Shown here piece after piece: positions 28,510 through 38,421 of a stretch of DNA of 64,000 nt (position 1 is the stretch's first letter; each line of letters begins with the position of its first letter). The notes beneath the pieces are model-generated. The model ran no database searches and was not told the origin of the DNA. It was given only the letters and a program-made list of their open reading frames with translations. Position numbers and translations under genes: made by a program. The DNA comes from JAFMDF01 sp965222705 (lineage in GTDB: Bacteria > Bacteroidota > Bacteroidia > Chitinophagales > Saprospiraceae): NCBI GenBank assembly GCA_965222705.1, contig CBDCUO010000005.1, positions 143,397 through 207,396 of the forward strand, given 5' to 3'.

Positions 28510-31505
28510 ATGCTTCGCTTCCTTATATACCGCCCTATTGCCGTTTTGATGTCTTGCCTTGGTTTGCTAATATTAGGCGGAATTGCTACCCAGTTATTAC
28601 CTATTTCTATCTTACCTGAAATACCTATCCCACAAATTACAATACAAATTAGTTCTCCTAATGTATCTGCAAGAGAATTGGAAAATACGGTTACAAGACC
28701 TTTGCGTAATCAATTGTTGCAGGTGAGTAATTTAAAAGATATTTCGAGTCAAACTAGAAATAATACGGCTACAATCCTATTGGAATTTGACTTTGGCACT
28801 AATACTAATCTCGCTTTTATAGAAGTCAATGAAAAAGTGGACCACGCTATGGACAATTTACCTAAAAGTTTAGAGCGACCTCGTATATTGAAGGCAAACA
28901 TTGCAGATATTCCCGTTTTCCACTTAAGTATCTTCTCTAAAGATACTAAGTGGCAAAATCCTCTAGAACTTAGTGAATTTGCCCGTTCTATTCTCAAACG
29001 CCGTATAGAACAGTTATCACAAGTTGCCTTTGTCGATATAAGTGGCTTTGCTGAACCTGCTATTCAGTTAATACCTAATCGTTCTTTATTACAAAGTTTA
29101 AAACTAGAAGAAGCCGATTTTACCAGGATTTTAAACGATAACAATTTGGAGTTGGGAACCATTCTCCTTAAAGATGGACAATACCAGTACAACATTCGAT
29201 TTTTATCCACTTTAAAAACTGTTTCTGATATTGAAAATATTTATTTCAAACATCAGGGACGAGTCTTACAACTTAAGGAGATAGTAAAAGTACAATTACA
29301 AGCCCAACAGCCTCGTGGAAAATACTTTTACAATGGGCAAGAAGCGATTATATTGACTATAAGAAAACAGGCCGATGCCCAATTATTTGCATTAAAAAAA
29401 GAGTTTCAGAAATTATTGAAATCTTTTCACAAAGACTATCCGACTATTGGATTTGCTCTTTCTAACGACCAATCCGAATTATTAGAAATATCTATAAATA
29501 ACTTACAGTCGGGATTGTTTTATGGAGCAGGCTTCGCTTTTTTGATTTTATTTATTTTTTTTAGAGAATGGAAACTACCTGTTTTGATTGGTTTATCTAT
29601 CCCAACAGCTTTGACCATTTCTATTTTAGGTTTCTATCTGGTAGGCATTTCCATTAATATTATATCCCTATCTGGCTTAATCTTAGGGGTAGGGCTAATG
29701 ATAGATAATGCTATTATCATTTTGGATAATATTCGACAATATCAGCATAAAGGAGTATCTATTTCAATGGCTTGTATCAAGGGAGCTAATGAGGTGATTC
29801 GCCCTTTATTAAGCTCAACTTTAACTACTTGTTCTGTGTTCCTACCTTTGATCTTTTTGAGCGGTATTGCTGGTGCTTTATTTTACGACCAGGCTATTGC
29901 TATTAGTATTGCCTTATCTGCTTCCTTATTGGTTGCTTACTTTTTACTACCTGTTTTAGTGAGGCTCGTTGTTTCAACAAAAGAGATAGAAGGTAAAGCT
30001 TTCCGAAAAATAAATTTTTATACACATTCTGTAGATTTTGTTTTGAATCATAAAGTTTTGTTTTTATTGTTCTTTATCATTTTTATAATGGTTGGATTTT
30101 GGGAATTTTCCAAATTAAGAAAAGAAATTTTTCCTCAGCTTACCAGAACAGCATTTGCGTTATCCATAGACTGGAATGAATCTATCAGCATAGAAGAAAA
30201 TTATCGCCGCAATCAACATTTATTAGGTTTTCTGACAAAACAAGATTCTTTAAGCAGTCAAACATTTGTAGGAGAAGAACAATTCTCATTGCAGCCTACT
30301 ACCCAAAGCATTAATGAAAGTAAACTCTTCTTGTATAAAAAGCGTCCAATTGAAAGGGAGAAAAGAGATGTTGCTGAGTTTTTTCGACAATATTATCCAA
30401 ATGTGAGTTCTATACAATCCGACCATTAAAAAACATATTTGATGAAGTATTTGGAGGGGACAAAGCTCCTATTATTATGCATATTCAATCTGTCCACAAC
30501 AATAGAACTCCTCAATTTTCTGACTTACAGTTTTTTTATGCCCATTTGGATTCTTTAAATTTAGAAACAACTCCTCCACCAATGGAAGAACAATTTGTTA
30601 TCCGCATTTTGAAACAAAAAGCTTTACACTATGATGTGCCTTATGAGCGAATTTATGAGCGATTAAAGTCGGTTTTTAATCAAAATCAGCTAAATACATT
30701 GAGAACAAATCAAGAATTTATTCCCATATATTTTGGAAACCAAATAGGTAGCCTACAAACAATTTTGCAGAATGCAACTATTTTTAATACCCAAGATCAA
30801 ACAATTCCTTTAAAAGAGTTTATTGAAGTTAAAAAGAAATCTAATTATAAACTACTGACTGCTGGAAAAGCAGGAGAAGCATTGAATATTCCATTAGAAA
30901 ATGCGAAACAAGACATTCTTCCAAAGATAAAACAACGCCTACAACAAAGGAAAGGGTTTGTTAGCTATTTTACGGGGGCATTTTTTGATAATCAGTTGAT
31001 TTTAAAGGAGTTGAATCTAGTTTTGGCAGTAGTGTTATGCTTGCTGTATTTGATTTTAGCAGCACAATTTGAATCATTAATGCTTCCTTTTATTGTTCTG
31101 GCTACAGTTCCAGTAGGAATAGCAGGAGCTCTATTCGTGTTATATTGGATGGGGCAAAGTTTTAATTTAGTTTCTATAATTGGTATCATCGTAATGAGCG
31201 GTATTGTAGTAAATGATGCAATTTTAAAAGTAGATATGATGCAGCAAGCTCGCCCAATGCATAACCTGAAAGAAGTTATTCACATAGCTGGTCAGCGTCG
31301 CCTCCGACCTATAATAATGACTTCTCTAACTACTCTGCTTGCACTGTCACCTATTACCTTTTCTAGTGGGCTAGGTGCTGAATTACAACGCCCCCTTGCT
31401 TATGCTATCATTGGCGGACTCATAGCGGGCACCATAGCAAGTCTTTATTTTATTCCAATTATATATTATCTATTTTCATCAATAAATATTAAAACATTTA
31501 GTTAA
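28510..31505 (+). pseudogene. RND-family efflux transporter (inner-membrane pump), one frameshift
   Basis: Repaired length is ~998 residues, typical of HAE/HME RND pumps that expel drugs, metals or metabolites by proton antiport. N-terminal half: TM1 (PIAVLMSCLGLLILGGIATQ), porter-domain start PEIPIPQITIQI, then TM2-6 including LILGVGLMIDNAIIILDNI (the TM4 Asp motif) and the loop RPLLSSTLTTCSVFLPL. C-terminal half: TM7-12 with GIVVNDAILKVDMM and RRLRPIIMTSLTTLLAL. The frame breaks near 30417-30423, where one missing base would join SIQSD to PLKNIFDEVFGG; both ORF pieces (28510-30429 and from about 30425 to 31505) are otherwise family-like. The nearby minus-strand adaptor at 31582-32658 ends 77 bp away and is the likely partner. 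Substrate unknown; no TolC-type channel is present. Confidence 0.88.
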
Positions 31506-31581
31506 ATTACGGTGTATCACAATTTGTTTTCATTTAAAAAGTAATTCCTTTTTTACTTAAAATGATGTAAATATCGCAGTA

Positions 31582-32658
31582 TTAGTTCTCTTTTATTACT
31601 ACTTTCGAATCGTGATTTAAGTTCAGGTGTCCCTCATAGATAACTAGGTCTCCCTCTTTTAAACCTTCTGTAATTGTCAATAACTTATCATTTTCCTGCC
31701 CTGCAACTACATAGTTCCACTTTGCTAAATGCTCTTTTGCATCATAAGTAAATACCACTGAACGACCCGAACGCAAGACTAGAGCTTCTTTGGGGATCAC
31801 TAATTGATTATGAAGCTGATATTCTAATCGAATACGGACATTCATGCCCTTAAATAGTCGTTGTCTATAGGTGTTTTGTAAGCGAGCTCTTAATGTCACT
31901 AACCCTTGTTTGCTTACAACTGGATTAATCACATTAATTTGAGCAGAATAAGATTGTTCAGGTATCGCCTGAGGAATGACTTGTAGGTTTTGCCCTTTTT
32001 TGATACGTAATGCTTCTGCTTCGGTAAGTTGAAACTCTACTTCAAAAGTATTAGGATTGAAAAAATGGCAAATTTCTTGCCCGATAGTGCCTTGTTGATA
32101 TTGTTTTAGCTTAAGATTAGCCACTACACCCTCGAAAGGCGCAACTACTCTTGTTAGGCTGATTTGATGTTCTATTTCTCTAATTGTTTGTTTAGCCAAA
32201 TGCACTCCACTTTGGATCAAAATGACATTCAATTTTTCTGGAGAAACGGAGCTGTCTATTTCTGCCTTTCCTCCATGTAGGACGAGTAAATCCTTTTTTT
32301 TGAAAAGGGCTTCCTTGAGTTCTATCTGGTGGCGTTGACGTTGAAGTTCTAATCCTTGAATATTGGTTTGTGCTATCAAAGCCCCTTGTTGCAATAACTG
32401 CCCTTCCTTAATTGGTAATTCTTCTACTATTCCATTTGACTTTAAGTGAAGTCTTGTAAACTGAGAGGGTCTTAAAATCCCTGTGGTATAGAGGGGAATA
32501 ATAAAAGTTTTTTGCTTAATAGATTGATATTTTATGGGTGCTGCTATTTCTGTGCTTTGAGAGACAGTAGCAATTGTTTGTTCTTCGTTTTTAGGTGCAG
32601 TTTGACAGGTAAAAAATAAAAAAGTAGTTAGGCTAAATAATAGGTTATTGAAAGTCAA
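31582..32658 (-). CDS. RND periplasmic adaptor (membrane fusion protein) lipoprotein
   Basis: A 358-residue adaptor linking RND pumps to an outer-membrane channel. The start is a TTG at 32658, chosen because it gives a lipoprotein signal with lipobox FFTC. Then come the beta-barrel/lipoyl half-motifs (GIVEELPIKEGQLLQQGALIA and TRVVAPFEGVVANLKLKQYQ), the helical hairpin between them (ELQRQRHQIELKEALFKKKD), and the beta-barrel plus membrane-proximal parts (GMNVRIRLEYQLHNQLVIPK, ITEGLKEGDLVIYEGHL). It lies between two RND genes but on the opposite strand, convergent with the first, so it may serve one or both pumps. The separate transcription is unusual, since adaptors commonly precede pumps in one operon. 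Confidence 0.9.
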   Translation of the reverse strand: MTFNNLLFSLTTFLFFTCQTAPKNEEQTIATVSQSTEIAAPIKYQSIKQKTFIIPLYTTGILRPSQFTRLHLKSNGIVEELPIKEGQLLQQGALIAQTNIQGLELQRQRHQIELKEALFKKKDLLVLHGGKAEIDSSVSPEKLNVILIQSGVHLAKQTIREIEHQISLTRVVAPFEGVVANLKLKQYQQGTIGQEICHFFNPNTFEVEFQLTEAEALRIKKGQNLQVIPQAIPEQSYSAQINVINPVVSKQGLVTLRARLQNTYRQRLFKGMNVRIRLEYQLHNQLVIPKEALVLRSGRSVVFTYDAKEHLAKWNYVVAGQENDKLLTITEGLKEGDLVIYEGHLNLNHDSKVVIKEN

Positions 32659-32820
32659 AGGGGGAAAACTTTACCATAAGAACAGTGTGTTTATTTACAT
32701 TCTTGCGCTCTAAGCAAAACTTGACATTAGTTGAACCTTGCATTATTTTTTAAATTTTTATTCAACTAGTTATGCAAAGAATTATAGTTAGTTAAATCCT
32801 CCCCTTTGACTTGATATAAC

Positions 32821-32982
32821 CTATGCTATAATAACAGCACAAGCCTCATGAAAAAACCATGTTTCACAATTCCACCAATCCCAATCAAAACAGTATGCTG
32901 TACCACAGGCTAAAGCTAAACCAACTCCGCCTAGCACAAATAATAGAATAAAAAAAACCTTTAATTTTGCAGTGTACTTCAT
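32821..32982 (-). CDS. Small exported Cys-rich peptide (53 aa)
   Basis: ATG 32982 (MKYTAKLKVFFILLFVLGGVG...) gives a signal-like hydrophobic N-terminus followed by a short mature part with four Cys and many aromatics (CGTAYCFDWDWWNCETWFF, then HEACAVIIA). It is upstream of, and on the same strand as, a hypothetical lipoprotein and a DUF4221 propeller. This layout recalls Bacteroidota cassettes in which a tiny secreted peptide (such as the NVEALA family) accompanies a 6-bladed propeller lipoprotein. No NVEALA motif is visible. Two disulfides could form. Function is unknown. Confidence 0.55.
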   Translation of the reverse strand: MKYTAKLKVFFILLFVLGGVGLALACGTAYCFDWDWWNCETWFFHEACAVIIA

Positions 32983-33071
32983 TTTTAGAGTTTTTAAGTT
33001 ATAAAAAATTAGTTTAACCAAAATCATTCTTTGATAGATTTTGTGACTAGCAAATTAATTTCAGATGTTGC

Positions 33072-33617
33072 TTAGTTTACTTTAACAAAACGAATAAAAA
33101 AAATTTCCTCTAGATATTTAAACCATCGAGGCTTAGAGCCATACCAAACATTAATAATTTTGCCATTTTCAAGCTGGAAACTAACTGGAGCAAACTGAAT
33201 CAAACCTTTATAAAAAGCGCCGGAATTGGTATGAGCCTTCATACATACAGGTAAGGATTCTTTATCTAATCCTATTTTCTGAATTAGTTGGTTTGGGTAA
33301 TCCGCATCAAAAACAATCAATGAGGACTCAAGCTTGTCACAAGGATAATTAGAATTTAATACAGAAAGTAAAACATCAATATTGTTTCCACATCCATACA
33401 GTGGAATAATAAATATATGATTATTATCTAATGTGGATATGTTTAATTCATTGCAATATTCATTTAGTTGTTTTTGAAGAACATCCATTTGAGAATCACT
33501 CAAATCTAAACGGGTGTTATTATCATTTTTGCAGTAGAAAAAAAGACATATTGCCAACACGGAGCCTAATAATGTTATTTTAGAGCTCAATTTTTTCAAA
33601 TTGTAGATAGTTTTCAT
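33072..33617 (-). CDS. Hypothetical lipoprotein next to DUF4221 propeller
   Basis: About 181 residues from ATG 33617, with a lipoprotein signal (ITLLGSVLAICLFFYC, lipobox FFYC). The mature part contains DLSDSQMDVLQKQLNEY, IPLYGCGNNIDVLLSVL, SSLIVFDADYPNQLIQK and the C-terminal LENGKIINVWYGSKPRWF. The alternating strands and helices, and several Cys (YGCGN, YPCDK, LPVCMK), resemble a thioredoxin-like or stand-alone beta/alpha fold, but I do not recognise a family. The 3' end of the propeller gene overlaps this start by 38 bp, indicating one transcription unit. It probably acts in the periplasm or at the inner membrane with the propeller. Confidence 0.6.
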   Translation of the reverse strand: MKTIYNLKKLSSKITLLGSVLAICLFFYCKNDNNTRLDLSDSQMDVLQKQLNEYCNELNISTLDNNHIFIIPLYGCGNNIDVLLSVLNSNYPCDKLESSLIVFDADYPNQLIQKIGLDKESLPVCMKAHTNSGAFYKGLIQFAPVSFQLENGKIINVWYGSKPRWFKYLEEIFFIRFVKVN

Positions 33618-34692
33618 CAAAATGGGGGTTTAATGGATTAGCAAGGGATAAATAAAATCCTTTACTGCAAATAAAGAATTGATTAAAATGGTATTTAGTG
33701 CCTGAAAACTTAACTTCTCTTTTAAAGTTTAACGCTTCGTCAAAGACGAATATGGAAAATTTATTAGGATATCTGGCTAGATGTTCTGCTGGTAACCCTT
33801 CTCTTCCGTCCCCCTCAACTCCATATCTCACCATTCGGTAGAATTGTTTTCTATATGGATCATGTAGAAAACTTTTATAATCATCTAGTCTCATTCTTCT
33901 TTCAAAAGGATTTAATCCTTCCTGGTTAAAATTTAATTTTGGAGGTTTTTTATTAATATCTACTTCTTTTTTGTTGACATTTTCGAGGTCATTACTATAA
34001 TAAATGCTCATATCATTATTAAACGCCCACATTAATCGTCCATTCAGATTCAAAGAACTAAAAGATGTGATGTTATTATTGCTAAAAGGCTTACCATCAA
34101 AAAAATTATTAGGTATAGTAATATTCAGGAATTCAGGCTTAGTACCATCTTCTTTAATTTTTATAAATAATTTAATTTGAGATTTTTGGTTTTGGCCGAG
34201 TTTTTCCTTTTTGCTATTTATAAATGTTGGTTGTTGGGGAATAATAAAATAGCCATCCATTTTATAAACATCGTTACTTAAAACACTTATTGTTTTTGCC
34301 CAATGGGCATAATTAATTTGCCCGTCGTCAAGTGTATAATCAATCTTTTTTACAATTTTGCCTAATAGATTTACCAGATATAGTTTTGGTGGCCCATCTG
34401 CAATCAAAATTTCATTTTCAGAAAGAATAGTAAACCCTCCTAAAAATGGTATGGCGTTTGGTCCTTCTTTTTTAAATTTGATTCGGTTTTTTACTGATTT
34501 TGAATTAATATCAAATACTATAATTTCATGGTTGAATTCATTTAAATAATACAAGAGATCTCCCTCACCGAAATTTGCACTTTTGATAACTACAGTTCTA
34601 GGAGAAATTGTAGCATCAATTGGAATGTTTAGGACTTCTCCTTTAATAACTGTCTTCGTTTCATCACTAGATGCACATGAGAAAATAATCAA
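33580..34692 (-). CDS. DUF4221 / six-bladed TolB-like propeller lipoprotein
   Basis: A 370-residue exported propeller. The C-terminus (FSIFVFDEALNFKREVKFSG, then DENYLQFEKIEL) is the typical end of DUF4221 proteins, and inner blades show IVFDINSKSVKNRIKFKKEG and ILSENEILIADGPPKLYLVN. The start is doubtful. TTG 34692 yields only LIIFSCASSDE, so the lipobox (IFSC) is present but most of the hydrophobic signal is missing, and no better start exists in frame before a TAG at 34737. A further small indel upstream is possible. It heads a three-gene minus-strand cassette (propeller, lipoprotein, Cys-rich peptide). The role is unknown for the family; peptide-linked signalling has been suggested for similar Bacteroidota cassettes only by layout. 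Confidence 0.78.
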   Translation of the reverse strand: MIIFSCASSDETKTVIKGEVLNIPIDATISPRTVVIKSANFGEGDLLYYLNEFNHEIIVFDINSKSVKNRIKFKKEGPNAIPFLGGFTILSENEILIADGPPKLYLVNLLGKIVKKIDYTLDDGQINYAHWAKTISVLSNDVYKMDGYFIIPQQPTFINSKKEKLGQNQKSQIKLFIKIKEDGTKPEFLNITIPNNFFDGKPFSNNNITSFSSLNLNGRLMWAFNNDMSIYYSNDLENVNKKEVDINKKPPKLNFNQEGLNPFERRMRLDDYKSFLHDPYRKQFYRMVRYGVEGDGREGLPAEHLARYPNKFSIFVFDEALNFKREVKFSGTKYHFNQFFICSKGFYLSLANPLNPHFDENYLQFEKIEL

Positions 34693-34989
34693 TTCACATT
34701 TAGAGCTTGCTAGGTTGTTGTCGCTTGAGTTTGCAGACTATGCAGCAGTAGCCCTTTAGTATTTAATAAACTTCATGGGAAAACTATAAATTTAGATTGA
34801 CATTATCTCACTCGTCAGTGTCTATCTAATGATTAGCCCAAGGAAAAGGAAAAGGAAAAGGAAAAGGAAAAGGAAAAGGAAAAGGAAAAGGAAAATTTTC
34901 TAGGGCGTTTTCATTTAATTATTTTACACAAAGCTAAAAAATAAAAATAAAATAACAAATTACTTAAGTATTTTTTTAATTATCTACTT
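34693..34989. other. 297-bp divergent intergenic region with hexanucleotide repeat
   Basis: It separates the divergent DUF4221 and second RND genes. It contains nine GGAAAA units and the first arm of an inverted repeat covering the RND start; a TACTTTTG (34985-34992) matches TAnnTTTG. No gene. Confidence 0.6.
34842..34895 (+). repeat. Simple sequence repeat (GGAAAA)x9
   Basis: Nine perfect copies of GGAAAA (54 bp) about 95 bp before the start of the second RND pump. Such tracts gain or lose units by slippage and can alter promoter geometry. Confidence 0.9.
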
Positions 34990-35020
34990 TTGAAAGAAAA
35001 TTTCAAAATTTCAAAAGTAG
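34984..35020. promoter_or_regulatory. 12-bp inverted repeat over the RND start codon
   Basis: CTACTTTTGAAA (34984-34995) and TTTCAAAAGTAG (35009-35020) are exact inverted repeats with a 13-nt spacer. The TTG start (34990) lies inside the left arm. It could be an operator, or an mRNA hairpin that hides the start. Confidence 0.55.
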
Positions 35021-38000
35021 GCATTATTTTTCGTTCTAATTTTTCAATATTCATTCTTTTTCTAGGGGGGGCATTAGTTGGTTTTGCGCTATTACCTCGG
35101 CTTTCCATGCAGTATTTACCAAGCGAAAAGGCTCCGCGCCTTACTGTTAGTTATAACTGGGTAAACGCCTCACCAGAAGTATTGGAGAGGAAAGTAACAT
35201 CTATACTGGAAGGGGCTTTTAATTTAATAATAGGTGTCAAACGAATTTATTCTGTCTCTAAACGACATGGCGGATATATTAATCTAGAATTAGATAAAAG
35301 AGCAGACTTAACATACTTACGCTTTGAAGTTGCTACAAAAATTCGCCAACTTTATCCCCAATTGCCCGAAGGACTTACTTTTCCCCAGATAAGTGTTCAT
35401 AATCCTGATGAATCGTTTACAGAAACACCCTTACTTACATACTCACTTAGTGGGCAAGATAGCCCAGCTAACCTTTATCGCTATGCTCGAGAGGTATTAA
35501 GCCCTCCAATGGCATTTATCAAAGGTATTCAAAATATTAAAGTCAATGGAGGAAATTATTTGGAATGGCAAATTATGTATGACGATGCGCTTTGTAAGAT
35601 TTTAGGTTTAAAAGAGGCCTTTCTTCTATCGGCACTCCAATCCCATTTTCAAAAAGAAGCTTTGGGTATAATTCAACAAGGAGTTGCTACTGTTTTTATA
35701 CAATTAGATAATGAATTAGGCGCAACTCCAATCCAAGTAAAAAAACAACTTGAAAGTATTCCTTTAATGCACAAGGATAATCGCATTATCTATCTAAAAA
35801 ATATTGCAACAGTTCAACTTAGCGAACAAGCTCCACGCTATCACTATAGGATTAATGGAAAAAACAGTATCCGACTATTATTTTTTCCAGAGCGTAATGT
35901 TAATACTTTAGATCTAGCAAATGTTATAAAAAGAGAAATGAAGCATTTGGAGCAATACCTGCCTCCTTCCTACCAATTGTATATGGATGAGGATGCTACT
36001 GAATATCTACGACAAGAGTTGCAGAAAATAGGATATCGAACGGTTTTTTTCTTTAGGAATTTTATTGCTATTTGTGTTATTGATTTATAGAAGTTTTAAA
36101 TATTTAATGATTATTCTGTTTAGCTTAATGGCAAATTTAGGCTTGGCTTTTATTGCCTATTATGCTTTAGAAATAGAATTGCACCTTTATGCTTTGGCAG
36201 GTATTACGGTTTCATTTGGAATTGTCATTGATAATTCAATTATAATGATGCACCACATAAAGAAACAAGGCAATTTAAGGGTCTTTCCTGCACTATTAGC
36301 AGCTACACTTACTACGATTGCCGCCTTAATAATCGTCTTTTTTCTGCCGGAAAAATGGCGAATCAATTTATTGGATTTTGCAAAAGTTATAGGTATTAAC
36401 CTAAGTGTTTCTCTGCTAGTTGCTTTATGGTTGATCCCCGCTATGATGCAGCAATTTAAGTTAGATAGAAAGCATTTACAATACAAAGGCATGCTTTTTC
36501 GCAAAAAGCGAAGAATTATGTATTGGAAAAATTGCTATAAAAATCTTTTAACATTTCTTTTAAGTTGGCGAAAAACTGCCGTGCTTTTTATCATTTTAAT
36601 TTTTGGTTTTGCCTGTTTTTTGGCTACCTAATAAAATAGATGGATGGAAATATTATAACCAGATATTAGGTAATGACTGGTATATTGAAAATGTAAAGCC
36701 TTATATAAATAAATATTTGGGTGGTACATTGCGTCTCTTTGCTTGGTATGTTTATGAAGGAGCGAATTACAGAGAAGCAAAAGAGACAATACTAACTGTT
36801 CAAGCAAGTATGCCAAACGGCACAACCTTAGCACAGATGGATGAGGTCTTCCGACAAGTAGAAGTCTATTTAAAGCAGTATGATATAGAAATCAAACAAT
36901 TCGTTACTAATATTTATAATGGCCAATATGGAATAATGCATATTTACTTCAAAGCAAGATACCAATTTAGTTTTCCCTATTTACTAAAAAATCGGTTGGT
37001 TGATTTTAGTACCAATTTGGGAGGGGGTAAAGTGGAATATTCGTGGTGTTGGCAAGGGCTTTAGTAACAGTGTTGCTAATACGCCGCCAGGTTATCGAGT
37101 AGCTGTATATGGGTATAATAAAGAAGAATTAAAAAAACAAGTAGCCACATTTGCCCAAAAACTTGAAGAACATCCGCGTATTAAAGCAGTTGACATAGAA
37201 GCTAATATAGAGTGGTGGACAAAAGACCTCTATGAATATGAAATGAGCTTGGATAAAAAGCAATTGGGGGAGCGGGGAATTTCTCCGACCAATTTGAACT
37301 CTATTTTCAATCAATACAATTTAGACCCTTATGCTGATTTTTATACGCCTAGGCAATATGCTGTTCGTTTAGTCAATCACCAATTGAATGAAAAAGATTT
37401 GTGGCAATTACAGCATAATCCCATAACCTCGGACAGTAGCCAATTCTATTTTAAAGATATTGGTAAGATAAAAAAGAAAAAGATAAGTAATGCCATTCAT
37501 AAAGAAAGTCAACAATATATTAGAATGTTGGAATGGCAATATATGGGTGCGGCGCGTTTTGGAGATGCGTATTTTAAAGAAAAAAAGGCGGAAATGGAGA
37601 AAGAACTGCCATTGGGCTATCGAATAGAACGCAATAAATTTGCTTTTTGGCAGGAGCAAACAAAAAACCAATACAGTTTATTCCTTTTAATTATCGGGCT
37701 AATATTTTTTATTTGTGCTATTCAATTTGAATCTTTTCAACAAGCTATTGCTATTATTTTGCTAATTCCTATTTCCTATATCGGTATTTTTCTAACTTTT
37801 TATGGGTTTGATTTTACCTTTGACCAAGGAGGTTACACTTCTTTTATTTTGTTAAGTGGTTTAGTCGTAAATGGCTTGATTTTGATTATCAGTGATTTCA
37901 ATTATTATCAAAAAAAATATCCCAATCGCTCTTTTTTGAGCATATATAGCAAGGCTTTTGAACAAAAAATCACCCCCATTTTGCTGACAATTTTCTCTAC

Positions 38001-38139
38001 CTCTCTGGGTTTAGCCCCATTTTTAATGCACGGACAAACAGAAGTATTTTGGTTTTCTCTAGCTGTTGGAACGATTGGTGGCTTACTATTTTCTATAATC
38101 GTTCTTACCTGTTTTATTCCTCTATTTTTGAAAAATTAA
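34990..38139 (+). pseudogene. RND-family efflux transporter (CzcA/AcrB type), three frameshifts
   Basis: Repaired length is 1048 residues, normal for a complete RND pump. N-terminal half: ALLPRLSMQYLPSEKAPRLT, porter domains, TM4 motif VSFGIVIDNSIIMMHHI. C-terminal half: QYSLFLLIIGLIFFICAIQF and ILLSGLVVNGLILIIS. The reading breaks three times, always with one extra base in a homopolymer: T7 at 36044-36050 (repair gives RTVFSLGILLLFVLLIYR), T5 at 36600-36604 (IILILVLPVFWLPNK) and G5 at 37023-37027 (NLGGVKWNIRGVGKGF). The start is a TTG at 34990 within an inverted repeat; no ATG exists nearby. It is a distant paralogue of the first pump and may share the adaptor at 31582. As read, it would not be functional. 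Confidence 0.87.
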
Positions 38140-38421
38140 AGATTGACTAAGGTCGAACTAAGCCTGGAAGTTGCCAAAGCTTTGGGTCGTTTTCTCTCTG
38201 AATTTTTGACCTCGTTAACTAAATTTCAACTATTTTCCCTACCTTTATCCTAATTATTTTAGACTTGAGGTGCAGGCAAATTTTTCTATTATCTACAAAA
38301 TGGGACTGTGCTGTAAGACAGGTATGGATTACAAAAATTTTGGGAATTTTTGTAATATGGACAACCGCTTACTTTTTTATTAGAAGAAAACTTGTCGGCA
38401 TCCTAGACTCGTTTTCCAGGC

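Noticed and set aside
36000..37060. Programmed frameshifting in the second RND pump
   Set aside because: Three separate +1 sites at different homopolymers plus many others in the window point to indel error or decay, not recoding.
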